From contig JAJEKV010000176.1 of NCBI GenBank assembly GCA_021234155.1, positions 720,448 to 784,447 of the forward strand: a stretch of 64,000 nt of DNA, given 5' to 3'. The notes beneath the pieces are model-generated. The model made no database searches. It saw only the letters and a list, made by a program, of their open reading frames with translations, and was not told the origin of the DNA. A program made the position numbers and the translations under genes. Below are positions 33,868 to 45,799 of the stretch, piece after piece; position 1 is the first letter of the stretch, and every line of letters starts with the position of its first letter. The stretch is from Isoetes taiwanensis (Eukaryota; Streptophyta; Lycopodiopsida; Isoetales; Isoetaceae).

Positions 33868-34365
33868 ACCTCCAAGGATGCGCCAGGAGTATGTTAGGTC
33901 CAGACCTAACTGGTCTCTCGCGCATGCTTAGAGGGGTCACCCCATATGAACCCTAGAGCTCGGCCTTAGGAGCCCCAAATTGTAAAATATAAGATGAAAT
34001 CCCGCTTAAAAAGCTCGAATTGGATAGATTTGTATGATAAAACATTCAAAAACATTAAGTAAAAGTCGTTTTGGAGCAACACCTCTAAGGATCTACCAGG
34101 CACTAGTTAGGTCATGACCTAATACCCTTCTCGCGCATGCTTAGAGGGGTCCCTCAAAAGTAACCTCGGAATTTGATCGAAACTTACTCAAAGTGAAAAA
34201 GTAATGATGGAATCTGGCTTAGAATGCTTCAATTAGTTGGAAATGCATGTTAATTTGTTTAAATTGGATAAGTTTAAAGCAAAAAGGGCCAACACCTCTA
34301 AGGATGCGCCAGGGCATAGTTAGGTCGGGACCTAATAACCTCCTCACAAGATGCTTAGAGGGGTT
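33868..34365 (+). repeat. Three leader repeats, each with a conserved double-stem hairpin
   Basis: Near 33868, 34078 and 34290 (spacing about 210 bp) a unit recurs in the form ACCTC(C/T)AAGGAT...CTTAGAGGGG, with an inner perfect stem TTAGGTC-NN-GACCTAA. The inner 7 bp stem is exactly kept in all three while its two loop bases vary (CA, AT, GG), which suggests selection for structure. They sit between primer site and gag-like region. Confidence 0.8.
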
Positions 34366-34559
34366 CGAGCTTAAAATGGTTGGAGAAGACCTAGCTCGAT
34401 TCGAGATATGGAGGATTTCATCAACAAACCAAGAAAATAAGCAACTAGGCCAAACCCTAAAATTTTAACCCTATAAATTAGTGGACTTAGACCTCATTTT
34501 CGAGCTCGTCCCAATAGGCGATCTTCGGGCGCCCTGATCCAAATCAATCTCTGCCAAAT

Positions 34560-35043
34560 ATGGCTAGGACGAAGCATACCGCTTCGTATGGTAAGTTAAC
34601 GACGATAGGCCCAAATGTCCGTGTCCTCGCCCGAAAGCGAAACTCAAAGATGCCGAAGAGAGATTGAAGGCCGACATGGAGAGGCGACCTAGATACTACC
34701 GGAATCTAGAGAAGAGGCAGAAGAAAGAGGAGAAGACAAAGAAGAAAGAGGAGAAGGCAAAGAAGAAAGCACAGAACAAAGGTCGAAGAACAGGGAAGAA
34801 AAAGACAGGAAGGGCAAGGGAGTGATGACGGAAGAGCCACCAAAGAAGAAGAAGAGGAGATCGGTCGGCATCGCCATCTACGAATCCAATTCAAGATCTA
34901 ACCAACCCTCATTGTCATCAGAAGATTCAGGTAATACGCGGAACTTCTTGGATAAGGTATTTGACGGAATTAAGGGGTCCGATTTTTCAAACCCCATAAC
35001 TTGTGCTAGGCATATCCAAATCAGCCAAAATTTGTTGCATTAG
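34560..35043 (+). pseudogene. Broken basic N-terminal gag segment
   Basis: From the ATG at 34560 a 34-codon frame starts MARTKHTAS, then stops. A shift of frame near 34645 continues into a very Lys/Arg-rich stretch to about 34824, and a third frame (34822-35043) starts with a KKKKRR nuclear-localisation-like motif. The pieces look like one basic protein broken by frameshifts. The first residues resemble the tail of histone H3. Confidence 0.45.
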
Positions 35044-35276
35044 AACCCTGAAACTCTATAGAATCCATTTTTAGCTCTCAATTAACCTAGAAACATCAAA
35101 CTTCACCTCAAATGTCAAAAGTTTGAGGAACCCTACAAATTTAGGTTACAAAACTCTTATAAATACCCTCATAGACCCCAAGCAACACCTATAAACTTGC
35201 TCCTGCTCCCAAGGCGATTTTCCAGTCTCCTTAAGCGCTTTCAGCTCCGTTCGATATCGACACTACGCTCGTCCTC

Positions 35277-36156
35277 ATGGCTACATCATCATTCATCAAC
35301 TGGTACAACGCCTCTCCCCATGTTGCTCAGGTAGATGTTGCCTTAGTATTCCAAGTTTTCCAGAAAGAATTATACTTGACTGCAATGAATTCAAACCCAT
35401 TCTACCAACAAGTTCTGCAAGAATTCCAAGAGAAAGTAGCTCCCAGCTTGCAAGAAATACCCCCATGCATAGGGTACTTTGTAGCAGTGTTGCAAACAGC
35501 CCTAGGTCATATACCCAACATTGCTAAATTGCTTTGCGAGAATAGGACCCCGCCTACCCAATTACATGACCACGAAAGCAATAATAGAAAGAGATTCTTC
35601 TCTTACAACGCGGCCTTAGCACTATACTTATTCTATAGGGCCCAAACCATGGTAGGAGAGCTGTCAATCCAGCCACTAGAGAATACACCCTTGGACTTGG
35701 CAGCAGACGAGCAACTACTGCTTGAGTATGAGCAGTCCAAAGCAGAATCATCCAAAGCAAGAGAGGACTCAGCGGATGAAAGTGAAGATGAAATGGAAGT
35801 GGACCCGGAGGAAGAAGCGGGAAGCGAGAACAAGATGTTAGCCATTTCAAGAAGCGATTGGGGGCACACCTAGGATAGCACAACCAATCGGGCTGGGAAT
35901 AACAAGCCTAGCGCCGATCATAGTCGAAGGGCAGGAATATTTGATCCTAAACGATATCAAAAACCTTCCCGAATGCAGGGACAGTGGCTATCGCATCGAC
36001 GAACTTCTCCATCCTGTGGAGGTAAGGGAAACAGCCACTTACACAGGACACACGATCTCCGATATCGAAGCCTACAGCACCATCAGAGGCATGATGAATG
36101 AAGAGCAGCTGCCGACAGAAGAAGAGTTGTGGCACTCCAAGAACAGATGGGAATAA
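35277..36156 (+). pseudogene. Gag-like ORF of the LTR element, one frameshift
   Basis: The ATG at 35277 opens a 198-codon frame (MATSSFINWYN), mostly helical, ending in a strongly acidic tail. A second frame takes over near 35845 and carries on (QPIGLGITSLAPIIVEGQEY) to a stop near 36156, so the original product was about 290 residues. I do not recognise the family; position after the LTR, primer site and leader is the only reason to call it gag-like. Confidence 0.5.
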
Positions 36157-37130
36157 GAGGGAAGACAACAAGAGCACTTCAAGCTGACAGGAGGGTGAGG
36201 AGATATGCCTCCAACAACTAGGTGATGACTTCGTCAGGTACTCCTACCAGTAATTAGAAGAGAAGAAGCCGATCATATCTCCGACATGAGGGACATCAAA
36301 CGCCCAAGGTAGAAGCATTCGACACCTTAACGACAAGGATAGCAACTGAAGCACCTTCATCGGCAAAAAGAGAGTTCAAGATAATAGCCAGGCTATTCAA
36401 CGTCAAGAGTATATCTAAGGCAGGTACTTCTTCAACTCAAGGGTCAAGCTGCGCAGGTATAAGGATCTATCATCCCGACAACATAGCCAGCAGGGAAGAG
36501 AGCCATGATGCTTTACTTGCCAGAGAGACCGACATGCATAGAGGGACAAAGGTCAGGAACTGAAAGCTGGAGAGGTGCTAGCAACCGACTTCTTCCATGA
36601 GCTCCCTAGAGGCAACAGGAGGATCAAAACTGACGAGCACAATCAAAGCCACCGGAAGGTACCTCAAGACAAGAAGACGGCATAGCACTATGGAACGTGG
36701 ACAACGCCCAACGTGATCGAGGGATCAAACAAGTAAGATTGGGAGCTCGATGGAGAAGCAACTAGGCAAGCCGAAAGCCGATGACTTGCACGCGGACTTG
36801 CATGCAACTTGGTGAACCCAAGGATCGGCGATTCAAAGAACAACCGCAGAAGAGAACAACCCGGATGAGTATAGCCAAAGGAATCAGCGCCTGACCTCAA
36901 GAGTCGTCTCCAAATAGCTTCAAGTATCATGAAGGAAGAACAATTACCGCCCAAGAACGGATGGGAAGCGGCACCCGAAATGTCGAGGCGTCAACGACCA
37001 GCACACCTTTAGTTAGAATGTGATGCAAAGCGTGTTGTGCCATAGCCGACAAACACCAGAGGGCCCAAGGATATCAACAAGTTACCCCGGAGTACGAGCT
37101 GACATACAAATAGGAGGACCCTAATCTAGC
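36157..37130. other. Remainder of LTR element interior, no open frame
   Basis: Purine-rich sequence with scattered short frames only. It may be decayed coding sequence. Confidence 0.4.
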
Positions 37131-37645
37131 CTAATGTGGCAGACTAGTGCTTTTGACAGAGTAATTTTGCATGTGCGTGGTTCACAAAATCTTCAAATAA
37201 ATGGTAGTAAGGGCATGTACAATGCCTCTTCGAAGACCTCAACTACACATGTTCTGCACATATTTTGCCCAGTACAAAGTTTAGAAGCATGGCTCAACCT
37301 GACAATTGGAATGACAAGCCCAAATCCTCTAAGCAAAATGCTTCTACATTACTGGTGTCTTAGTATTTGTAACTACAAGCATATAATGTAGCGCAACAAG
37401 CTACAGGAATGCAGACATGGTATTTGTGAGCCAGGAGTATGTTCACAAAGGGCCATGCTAGTATTCGTGGGATCAAACAGAGTAGTATTTTTTTTTATCT
37501 ACTGCTCCTCAGCATAATAAAGTTCTCTTGCCTCCTTGGCATAATGAATGCTTCTTGTTCCCTCAATGCATCTTTTAATTTCTCCATGTTATTATATGCA
37601 TGCTATAGTGGTAGGTTCTTTAAATTCTATTATAATTATGCCTAC

Positions 37646-38060
37646 AGATTACCAGAAAAGACAATACAAGCACTTTGGTTATCATGAGATTATGTATTTA
37701 AACTACTACTATGATGAGAACCAACTCAAGTTGGAGAATGAGAAGCTGGGACTCAACCAACAAATTGAGGATAGGGTTATTGTAATTCAAAATCTTGAAA
37801 ATGAGATATTCCAGCTATGCACATCTGCTTTGAGATGTGAAAGCGAAAACATGAGTGTCAAGCATGCTTATGAAAGCAGCATGTACAAAATCAATGTGCC
37901 TGAAAAAGTTGTTGAGCATCTTTAGCAGCAGCTCAGAGTTGCGGAGGAGGAAAAGCACGTGCTCAGATCTTTTCATATGGAAGAAAAAAAGAAGGTGGAG
38001 GCGGTCATTCAAGAAGGCATGCATATGGCTAGCTTGAAATTTGGGGATAAGAAGGCCATA
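37646..38060 (+). pseudogene. Coiled-coil gene fragment
   Basis: An acceptor-like TGCCTACAG precedes a frame rich in Glu, Lys and Leu heptads (ENQLKLENEKLGLNQQIEDR; later QQLRVAEEEKHVLRSF, KKKVEAVIQEG), with one in-frame TAG near 37923. It looks like an exon of a long coiled-coil protein now isolated inside repeats, perhaps captured by the surrounding DNA transposon. Function unknown. Confidence 0.45.
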
Positions 38061-38065
38061 ATTTT

Positions 38066-38397
38066 TGGGTTGCCCCTAAGGGGGCAAACCCTTGTTTATG
38101 TGGGTTTATGGCATATTCTTAGTATATGCCAGTATATGCATGGAATATGCTAATGACCGCTAAAACCCACCGTTATCGTGAATGGCGGTCATTTATGTTG
38201 CGGTGGGGAGCCCTCTCGGCTTAGGTTAACCTGGTTCTAATCTAGGTGTTCTAATTCGTTAGTGCCGAACCGGGCGGTTAACCGGTTCTAATCTAGGTGT
38301 TCTAATCTATTAGTGCCTGAATCGGCAATGGCACCGACTGGTCCGAACCGATGTAAGTTAGCGGTCGAAGTTTCTCTTAGCGTTTTTTCTGTTGTAT
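38066..38397 (+). repeat. Dispersed repeat copy 1
   Basis: About 320 bp starting TTTGGGTTGCCCC with a near-palindromic GCCCCTAAGGGGGC, and containing two copies of a TTCTAATCTAGGTGTTCTAAT unit. A second copy is at 40690-40972 in the same orientation. It may be an LTR pair of a small element or a dispersed repeat family. Confidence 0.75.
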
Positions 38398-38399
38398 GA

Positions 38400-40680
38400 G
38401 CAAAGAAGAGTATGAACATGCTTTGAAAACTACTCCCTAGTTGCAAAGGCATTTGATCCAGATCCTTTTTTTCAGCAATAAGTGTACTTCGTTGTGTAAT
38501 ATTTTGAATTGGCATTTTTCGCAAGTGCCTCTACATCATAAAGCTATTTCACAAGCAAACAAGCATCATAACGTAAGACTTAGCAATCCTCTGTCGAGGT
38601 CTTGGTTTTCTCGAACCGCATGATCTTATTGATTGTGCAAAAGCATTCATGTTAATCACGCTGATTTCAATTAGACAATGATTTAGACAAAGGATGACCT
38701 GAGATATCCTATTCTATAGTAAATGCGGACTAGGCATAAATTGGTTTTGGATAGACTTGGCTGTGCAATAATTCGCCTCTTTCAAAGACTGAAATCCTTG
38801 CCATTTTAATTCCACAAAATTTTGTACATTGTTGCATGGGAGGTAATGCATGATACTGTTGTTTGATACATTATCCAACAATGTGTTGTTTGATACATAC
38901 ACCAAAAATTGGGATTATCTTAGCCTAAATTAGTAATCTGCGTCTTGCTTTCTACTTTCATTACAAATGCAAAATAGCCAAAAGAGAGATTGTTGGTTAT
39001 ACAATTTAACATCTAATATGATGGTATTGATTAACAAACTATCGTGGATAGTTAGCAGCATACATTCTGAATATTTCCAATGTTTCACCTTGCTGATTTG
39101 ATCCTGTTGATGTTCATGATTGTAGCATATGCCTAGCATACAAGGCACTCTGTGTTTGCTTCACTGAGGCAGGCCTTTCACCCTGATGCAAATTAAAATT
39201 TGTAGGTACTTAGTGGTCATGTTACGTTCGATGCTTGATTCGAGCAATCAGTGTCCATACCTTGTAACATAGTTTCGGGCTTTAGGGTGAAAGAGCATAG
39301 GGGCTTTACTGAACCTTGACAGGAATAAAATAGTGGCCAACAAAAAAAATTCGACCGAAAAAAAAATTCGAGTGGAACTGTTTGATGGAGCCTACTGTAG
39401 CTGTATAAAGATGTCTTAGAAGCTAAAAGCGACTGGCAAGCTGCAAGCTTGCCAAATTGTTGAAGTGCTTCATGTGCAAAAATATGTAAATGTTGTGGCA
39501 TTTATTCATATATAGTTTACACAATTCTAAAACACGTAAGATATTTGAACTTAACCAATGCCATATGTCGTGAGGCATTTGAACTTAACCAATGCCATAT
39601 GTCGGGAGGAGGCATGTAATACTTGAAAATTCCTTATAAATGCAAGGTGCTTAACTGGAACTCATTCTCGTATCTTTTTCGATAAATGATAAATGATTTA
39701 GAGCAAACTACAAGAAACTTGCCGACCTTATACAGATGAAATGTGAATTCCTTAAAACATATTCTCAAGGATGTACCACCGGTCTTGAAGCACTAAAAAC
39801 CTTTAAGCACCGAGGATTTTCAAGAAAAAGTCCGGATTTAAACTTTCTCTCCAAGTTTTTTCGTTTTGCTAGATAGTCGAAAAAGGCAAAGTGTCGCGCA
39901 ATCAATGAGCTTGAACAAACAGACCTCATAACAAGGCTCCACCAATGCTTACGGAGCATTCATTCTCATGGAAAGATGTAGCAACATTCAAGTCTTGCGG
40001 TGTTTGCGATAAAGTGTGAACTCCCATGTTTGCAAACTTCCAATAAACTCACCAAAGATCAAGAGCTTGATCAAGATAGGAGAATAAAGCTCCACAAGAT
40101 TGGTTTTCTTGCCAAGTAGAGGATCTCCCCTCTCGGCATATGCTTCAAGAGCCAACTCTTTTCACATGATTTCATTGTCTGCATTATCCACCAAAACGCA
40201 GAGGTCCGGCACTTCCCATCACATTGACAGTAACAAGCCTTTTGCTACTTTTAGGGGGCATCTAGGACTAGATATACCATATTTTACCTCTGTTATTGAA
40301 TCTGATATTGTGGATTCAGCAGATGCATTAGCCTTAGACGAAGCGTTTCAATAATCGATGCTTCGATCATTATCATGAACACGAACAATTTTCTTGAAGC
40401 CATTTCGTCAATTTCATTCGAGAGATAGAGCTGGTAACACAAGCCTGGTTTGTTTGCTTGCCGACCTTTTCATATATGCACCATAGACGTAGCTGAAGCG
40501 CGTGTGTTTCAGATATTTTGGATATTTTGGCCTCTTGATAACGAATAGGCTAGGCTAACTAAACGGCTTAATATCCTTTGGTTGCTTGGCCCACGTGGGG
40601 TATTCTATTAACCTAGACGTTTAAAAGGGGGTCTGGAAAAAAAAACTTTGTTAAGGGTGGAATCAGATATGTGCCCGGCT
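38400..40680. other. Sequence between the two dispersed repeat copies
   Basis: No recognised gene. A 38 bp tandem duplication (TTTGAACTTAACCAATGCC core) lies near 39545-39605. A plus-strand frame at 40100-40354 is open but has no family resemblance. Confidence 0.4.
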
Positions 40681-40689
40681 AAGACCTCA

Positions 40690-40972
40690 TTTTTTGGGTT
40701 GCCCCCTAAGGGGCAAACCCTTGTTTATGTGGGTTTATGGTATATTCTTAGTATATGCTAGCATATGCATGGAATATGCTAATGACTGCTAAAAACCCAC
40801 TGTTGGCCGTAAACTGGCGGTCATTTATGTTGCAGGGGAGCCCCTCTTGAAACCGGTTAACTGGTTCTAATCTAGGTGTTCTAATCTGTTAGTGCCGGAA
40901 CTGGCGATGGCACCGGACTGGTCTGAACTGATGTAAGTTAGCAGGCTGAGTTTCTCTTGCGTTTAGCAAGAG
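40690..40972 (+). repeat. Dispersed repeat copy 2
   Basis: Same orientation as 38066-38397. It has one rather than two of the internal TTCTAATCTAGG units. Confidence 0.75.
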
Positions 40973-40974
40973 TC

Positions 40975-43900
40975 TGCTTTCAGAAATTTTGCACTGGAGG
41001 CCAACCCACTACCGGTGGCTGCAAAACCATTCCAAATAAGTTAACGAGAAAAATATCGATAAGAATCTCCCAAAATCTACCTTGAAACAAGCTGCATTGC
41101 ATCGAAGAAATATGATTCATAAAAGCTACTCCATGGATACATGGGCGGGGTAAGGAGATTAACACCCTTTTGTTCAGAATCAGAGGTCGGAACTGGGCAG
41201 CCATCAGCAAATCCGGAACCGATTTCTCCCCAAACTACACCCTTGGCCATGGCTGTACCCTCTGCAACCTCCTTCTTTACAGCGCCGGACTCCTTAATCG
41301 ATTCACTGGAACCTGAAAACTTCTTTCCAAGACCAAGGCGAGCTTCGCCTCCCTAAAGTTGAGATCCAGACATTCTTCTGTTCCATATCCAAGCTATCAA
41401 CTCATTAGTTTCGTGTAGCCAGACATGTCTGAAAGGAAAAATCGAATGAGTTTGTGCTTAGCTGGGGTGATCGGCTCAACCATGGCTTCGAATCCAGAGC
41501 TGGTGATTCTTGTGCATCGATCCTGGCCGGTAAACGTGGCGATTATGGAGCCCCCGATTACTGTTTAATAGAAAGAGTTTTCGAGACCCGCTCATGATAT
41601 GATCAACATAAAAATGCCCCTACCTAGCTTTCAAGAGCCGAACTCCATCGCCCGGCAGGCTTTTGAGCATTATCTCTTTTGGAAATCCAGGCCGGATCTA
41701 AGGTCTATGCTTTTATACTGAGGCATGCAAACATACATGCAAAGTTGAAACGCATGCAAATAGACATGGAAAGAAAGGCATTCAGTCTGCAGCAAAGGAA
41801 TGGGGGCCGGAGATAGCGCCATAGCTGCAACCTCGGTTCTGGATAATGGGAGCGTCGCCATGGCTATGGAGCGGCAGGTAAGGAAAAGATAAGTTCATAA
41901 GGCCTCTGGGTCGAGAACGGCCCAGAATGTCGGAAAGAGACAGTTTACGCATGTGTCGGACTGTCGCCAGAGAGCCATCATTTTTGGGTGTGGGCAGTCA
42001 ACAGCAGGTAGGAGTCGACAGTCTGACACTCCTCCCATTAATCCATGTATCTACCTACCCCCGATTATGTCCATTGATGCCTTATTGCCACCCGCTTTCT
42101 TGGTGATTACACTTTAAAAAGTAAGGTTTCCCTTTTGATCAAGGTTAGGTTTCCATATAATTTAATATCACTAGGGGTTGAAGTGTATTTTTTGGCCAAG
42201 GTGGAGGTACGAGTCCCCCAGCCTTTTTTCCAAATCCCCCTAGTTAGTTCTCCTTGTTATTCAAGGTTAGGTTTCTAGCCGATCTTGCTTTTTGCACCCT
42301 AGGGTTTTTGCATAAATGCATGAAAAGTGCGGAATGGGCATGCGAGAGATCAACCACATGCAGAGATCAAGCTCCACGAGAGATCAAGCACATGCGATTG
42401 CATGGTGCGGAATAGCATATCGGAGTTAAGCGCCATAGTCCGAACTTTTAAAATCTCACCATGCCGGAATGGAGTGGTCGCCATCTCTCTACTAAGGAGG
42501 AAGAAAATGTTAAAGGTGCCAGGAAGAAAATGTTAAAGGTGCCAGGCTCAAATTTTTCCGGACAAATCGAATGCAACAGCAGCACATCTTTGCCGGTTTG
42601 TTGTCATGATTTTTTTTCAGATGGACGAGGTAGGTGGAGGACGACCGGGAAACCCCACGGTCTACCTAATTTTTCAACTTGTCCGTTGATGTCCTCTTCC
42701 CGCCCGCTTTATTGGTGATAACACTTTAAAAAGTAAGGTTTCTACCTTTAATCGAGGTTAGATTTCCATCCGAAGTTCTCTTTTCAACAATTTTCAATAA
42801 GGCTACAAATTACGCATGGGGTGTTTTATTGCTAAAATCTTTAGCATGGGCATTGTTTTTATTTTAAAAATTGGTGGTGATCCTCAAATTAACCGCTTCA
42901 TGTACGAGTAGTGGACGTGGAAAACTTCACCTTTTGATTCAATGATTGATTTTTGAGTGCTAAAATTTTGCAATGGTCCTCAAATCCACTTGCATCGTGT
43001 CAAATAGCCGACTTTAAGGTGGAAGACTTGACCTTTTCTATTAAACTTGTCCTTATGCTTTGCAATACTTGTTCTATGCCGAGCACCAAAGATTTCTTTA
43101 GGGCAATTCCCATAAAATCATAGTATCAAGTATTCTATTGTTTTGAAGTAGAAATTTTGATTGATTGTGAAAATATGACTTTGAAGTATGATTTAAGGCA
43201 CTTCACCCTCCGGCCATGGAGGGCAACCCTCCGTGCGCAGCACCTTGTTTATATAGCTGGCCAAAATGAATATCATATTTTGCATCATTATTTCGTGAGG
43301 GATCCTGGATGATAGGGCTTTCCAAGGTAAGTTCTTTGGATCAATTTCATATTAGCACTGCAGTAAAGGACATCTTTAGTTACTTGGATCCATTGATGAT
43401 GTCTTGCTTTGGGTCAATCTTCAAACACGCCAACTACAGTCCCACTGCATCACATTTTCACAAATTGTTAACACCATTATCTTAGACTCTTGTTGCAGCA
43501 GCAAATTGGTGCAGCTTATAGTGGCTTGTAACATTTACATTTCCTTGTTGTGGTTAACATCCTTGCATTTACATTTCATTATTGTGGTTAAAAAGCAGTT
43601 GGTGAACTTGACTTATCATGGCAGCTCTCCTTTGGAATTTTTGAAGTTATCAATCTGGACTAAACTAAGGTATGTCAATTAATGCTCGTCATTATGTAAT
43701 TCATGTTCATCAATTCAATTGTTTTCTTATAGCAATATGGACGATGAGGTGCTCTTCTGCCACTTGCCAAAAGTTGGAGATGGAGATCCTTTTGGTTGTA
43801 TAATGTAGATGTGGCGTTATTTTACAAGATCAGTGATACTTGGAAAGCCCTTGGCGTTATGTGCAGTTACATGATTAGCCTTGGCGTTACGTGCAGTTGG

Positions 43901-44000
43901 AAGCTTTTGCCAACTCTAATTATGGCTGTTCTAGCTTGAATTTATAGCCCTTTTGGACTCTTGTACACGTTCTTCTTGTAAAATTGTTAGTAAATTCTTG
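40975..44000. other. No gene recognised; local duplications
   Basis: A block around 42085-42155 recurs with divergence at 42690-42770 (shared core CACTTTAAAAAGTAAGGTTTC). A 23 bp unit is tandemly doubled at 42500-42546. No supported coding region. Confidence 0.4.
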
Positions 44001-44369
44001 GAGCCAAACGACCATTAACAGATTGTTCAGATTACGAAATGACCATTTATAGATTAATTTTTGTTTTTCAATGTGACCAGATTTTTAACAGATTCTGTTA
44101 AGTTAAAAACTAATATAACAACTTCAGTGCGAAAATGTTTTTAACAAATTCTGTTATATTAATAGATAGCATAACAATCACATGTGTGAAAATTGTTTTA
44201 ACAGATTTCGTAATGTTAGTAATTAGCATAACAGTTGGTGTGAAAGCTCGATAAAAATAACATTAATTTGGCATAACAAACAATTGGTTAACTTAAAGTT
44301 CACTTTAATTTAACCCCATGGTGTGTAGGTACCCTAATATGATTTTAGGGGCTCTCGCTGCCCTACGTC

Positions 44370-44775
44370 ACCCCCCGTGTGAATATGCACCCAAACCAAA
44401 GGGGTTTAAGGGGGAATTTTATTTTTAAGTGTGGAATATAATGGTTTGTGTTATACCTAAAAATTTTTGGCCCCTTCGGGACCTTCAACAAACCAAAGGG
44501 CCGAATGTAATGAATTGTATTTATTTTAAAAACAATTGGATTTTGGTTGCTTTTTATAAACCAAGTCGTTGGCATATCTTTTTGAACATGCAACACAACA
44601 TGGTTTGTATCCTAGGACCTCTTCAACACATTTACAATATGATACAAGCACCTCTTATACACATTTATAAATATCATACAAGCAGTAAAGATCTTCCGGG
44701 AATCGAACCTGGAGTAACCTAACTGATGATGCATGTTGCTTCTAGCTCTAAATTTTGGCCCACAAAGCTACAAGT
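44370..44775 (-). mobile_element. Possible tRNA-derived SINE
   Basis: On the minus strand a box-A-like TAGCTTTGTGG near 44768 is followed about 50 bases later by a good box B (GGTTCGATTCC near 44707). The T-stem has a mismatch and no cloverleaf forms, so this is not a functional tRNA gene. The body downstream is AT-rich with no clear tail. Confidence 0.4.
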
Positions 44776-45230
44776 ATATTACCTTGCACATATATATATT
44801 ACCCACAAAGCTTCATATAATTGCCCACAAAAATTATATGTAAATAGCCTGCGCCACATTCCTTTGCAAGAGGTTTGCCAATACTGCTAAAATGCTTATA
44901 CCTAAAACTGAGATTGAAGACAGTGTTTATGAAACTTCAGCAATATGCATGTAATGCCTTTGCATATGAAACATGATGTACAAGCAATGATGCATAATCA
45001 TCCATCCATACACATAATTTGCTTAGAGTTCTGAATATCTATGCAAAAGAGCTGGAAAAACAGCACACATTCCAGTTAGAATTGAATTGAATGGTGGATC
45101 GTGATAAAAAATAATCAGGATGGTGGATTATGCTTTCTTCCACTTTGCTTGTCATCTGTATTTGCTCAACACCAGTGCAACAAGCACTTCTAAGCGTGCA
45201 TAATTCATTCACTACAGACCAAAATCTTGG
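44776..45230. other. Spacer
   Basis: AT-rich, nothing recognised. Confidence 0.4.
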
Positions 45231-45239
45231 CATAAATCA

Positions 45240-45796
45240 TCTTCATGATGTGCCTATATGGTATGTAAGAAGATCCACAACTTCCAATACATCTTTAACT
45301 GATCCACACTTAGACTACATGCAAATATGTTGTTAACAACAAGATTTCTTTCCATTCCCACTTTTGAAAGATCATGCTCTGTTTCTCTGTCCTTTTTCAG
45401 CAATCCAATGGTACCGGATGCTTTGAAGGCACAACCAAGCATGGCCTCATTTGGTAATATTTCTAGCATTTCATACCCCTAGAAGTGAGCCACATCTAGC
45501 ATACATATGGCGATCAAGCTACTATGCAAATGAGGATTTTATTCAACCCCTCTCCTTTGATCTAAGCATGTATTTCACAGGCACCAATACTGCTACATGC
45601 ATTTAGAACAGGAAATATGTGGCCTAAGTTGCACCTGTCTACAGCATGTAAGAGCATTTAAACCTAGTCCATTTTTGGCACATCCTGCAACTAATATCTT
45701 GAACTGGTATTTTGTCGAAGACTTTGCAATAGAAACCTCTATTTGAAGCTCAACATGATTCTGTGACCCTTGTAAATGATCCTTGCAACCCCTCAA
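45240..45796 (-). pseudogene. PPR-protein relic
   Basis: Minus-strand pieces read like the plant pentatricopeptide-repeat consensus: AGCAKNGLGLNALTCCRQVQL near 45600-45700, then PNEAMLGCAFKASGTIGLLKK and LSKVGMERNLVVNN near 45320-45460. Frame breaks and the absence of complete 35-residue units show it is a dead fragment. PPR proteins act in organelle RNA editing and processing. Confidence 0.5.
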
Positions 45797-45799
45797 GCT

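Larger units (their letters stand above)
32050..37130 (+). mobile_element. LTR retroelement, TGTGACG family, lacking a visible 3' LTR
   Basis: The 5' LTR (32050-33610) is followed after one base by the primer-binding site TGGTATCAGAGC at 33612. The leader has three repeated hairpins, then a basic coding segment and a gag-like frame. I find no protease, reverse transcriptase or integrase before coding character fades near 36160-37130, and no second LTR. It is therefore either a non-autonomous (LARD-like) element or truncated. The right limit is approximate. Confidence 0.7.
30621..44335. mobile_element. Possible 13.7 kb DNA transposon bounded by perfect 26 bp TIRs
   Basis: AGGGTACCTACACACCATGG plus six further bases at 30621-30646 recurs exactly inverted at 44310-44335. 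Both ends carry subterminal TTAAC/GTTAA-rich sequence (30655-30830 and 44000-44300). Flanks read AATATT at left and AATAT at right, compatible with a palindromic ATAT or TA target duplication. The interior contains a nested LTR retroelement and assorted fragments but no recognised transposase. It could instead be two separate same-family ends that happen to face each other. Confidence 0.5.

Noticed and set aside
44690-44775. A functional tRNA gene
   Set aside because: Box A and B are present, but no acceptor or anticodon stem forms and the T-stem has a mismatch.
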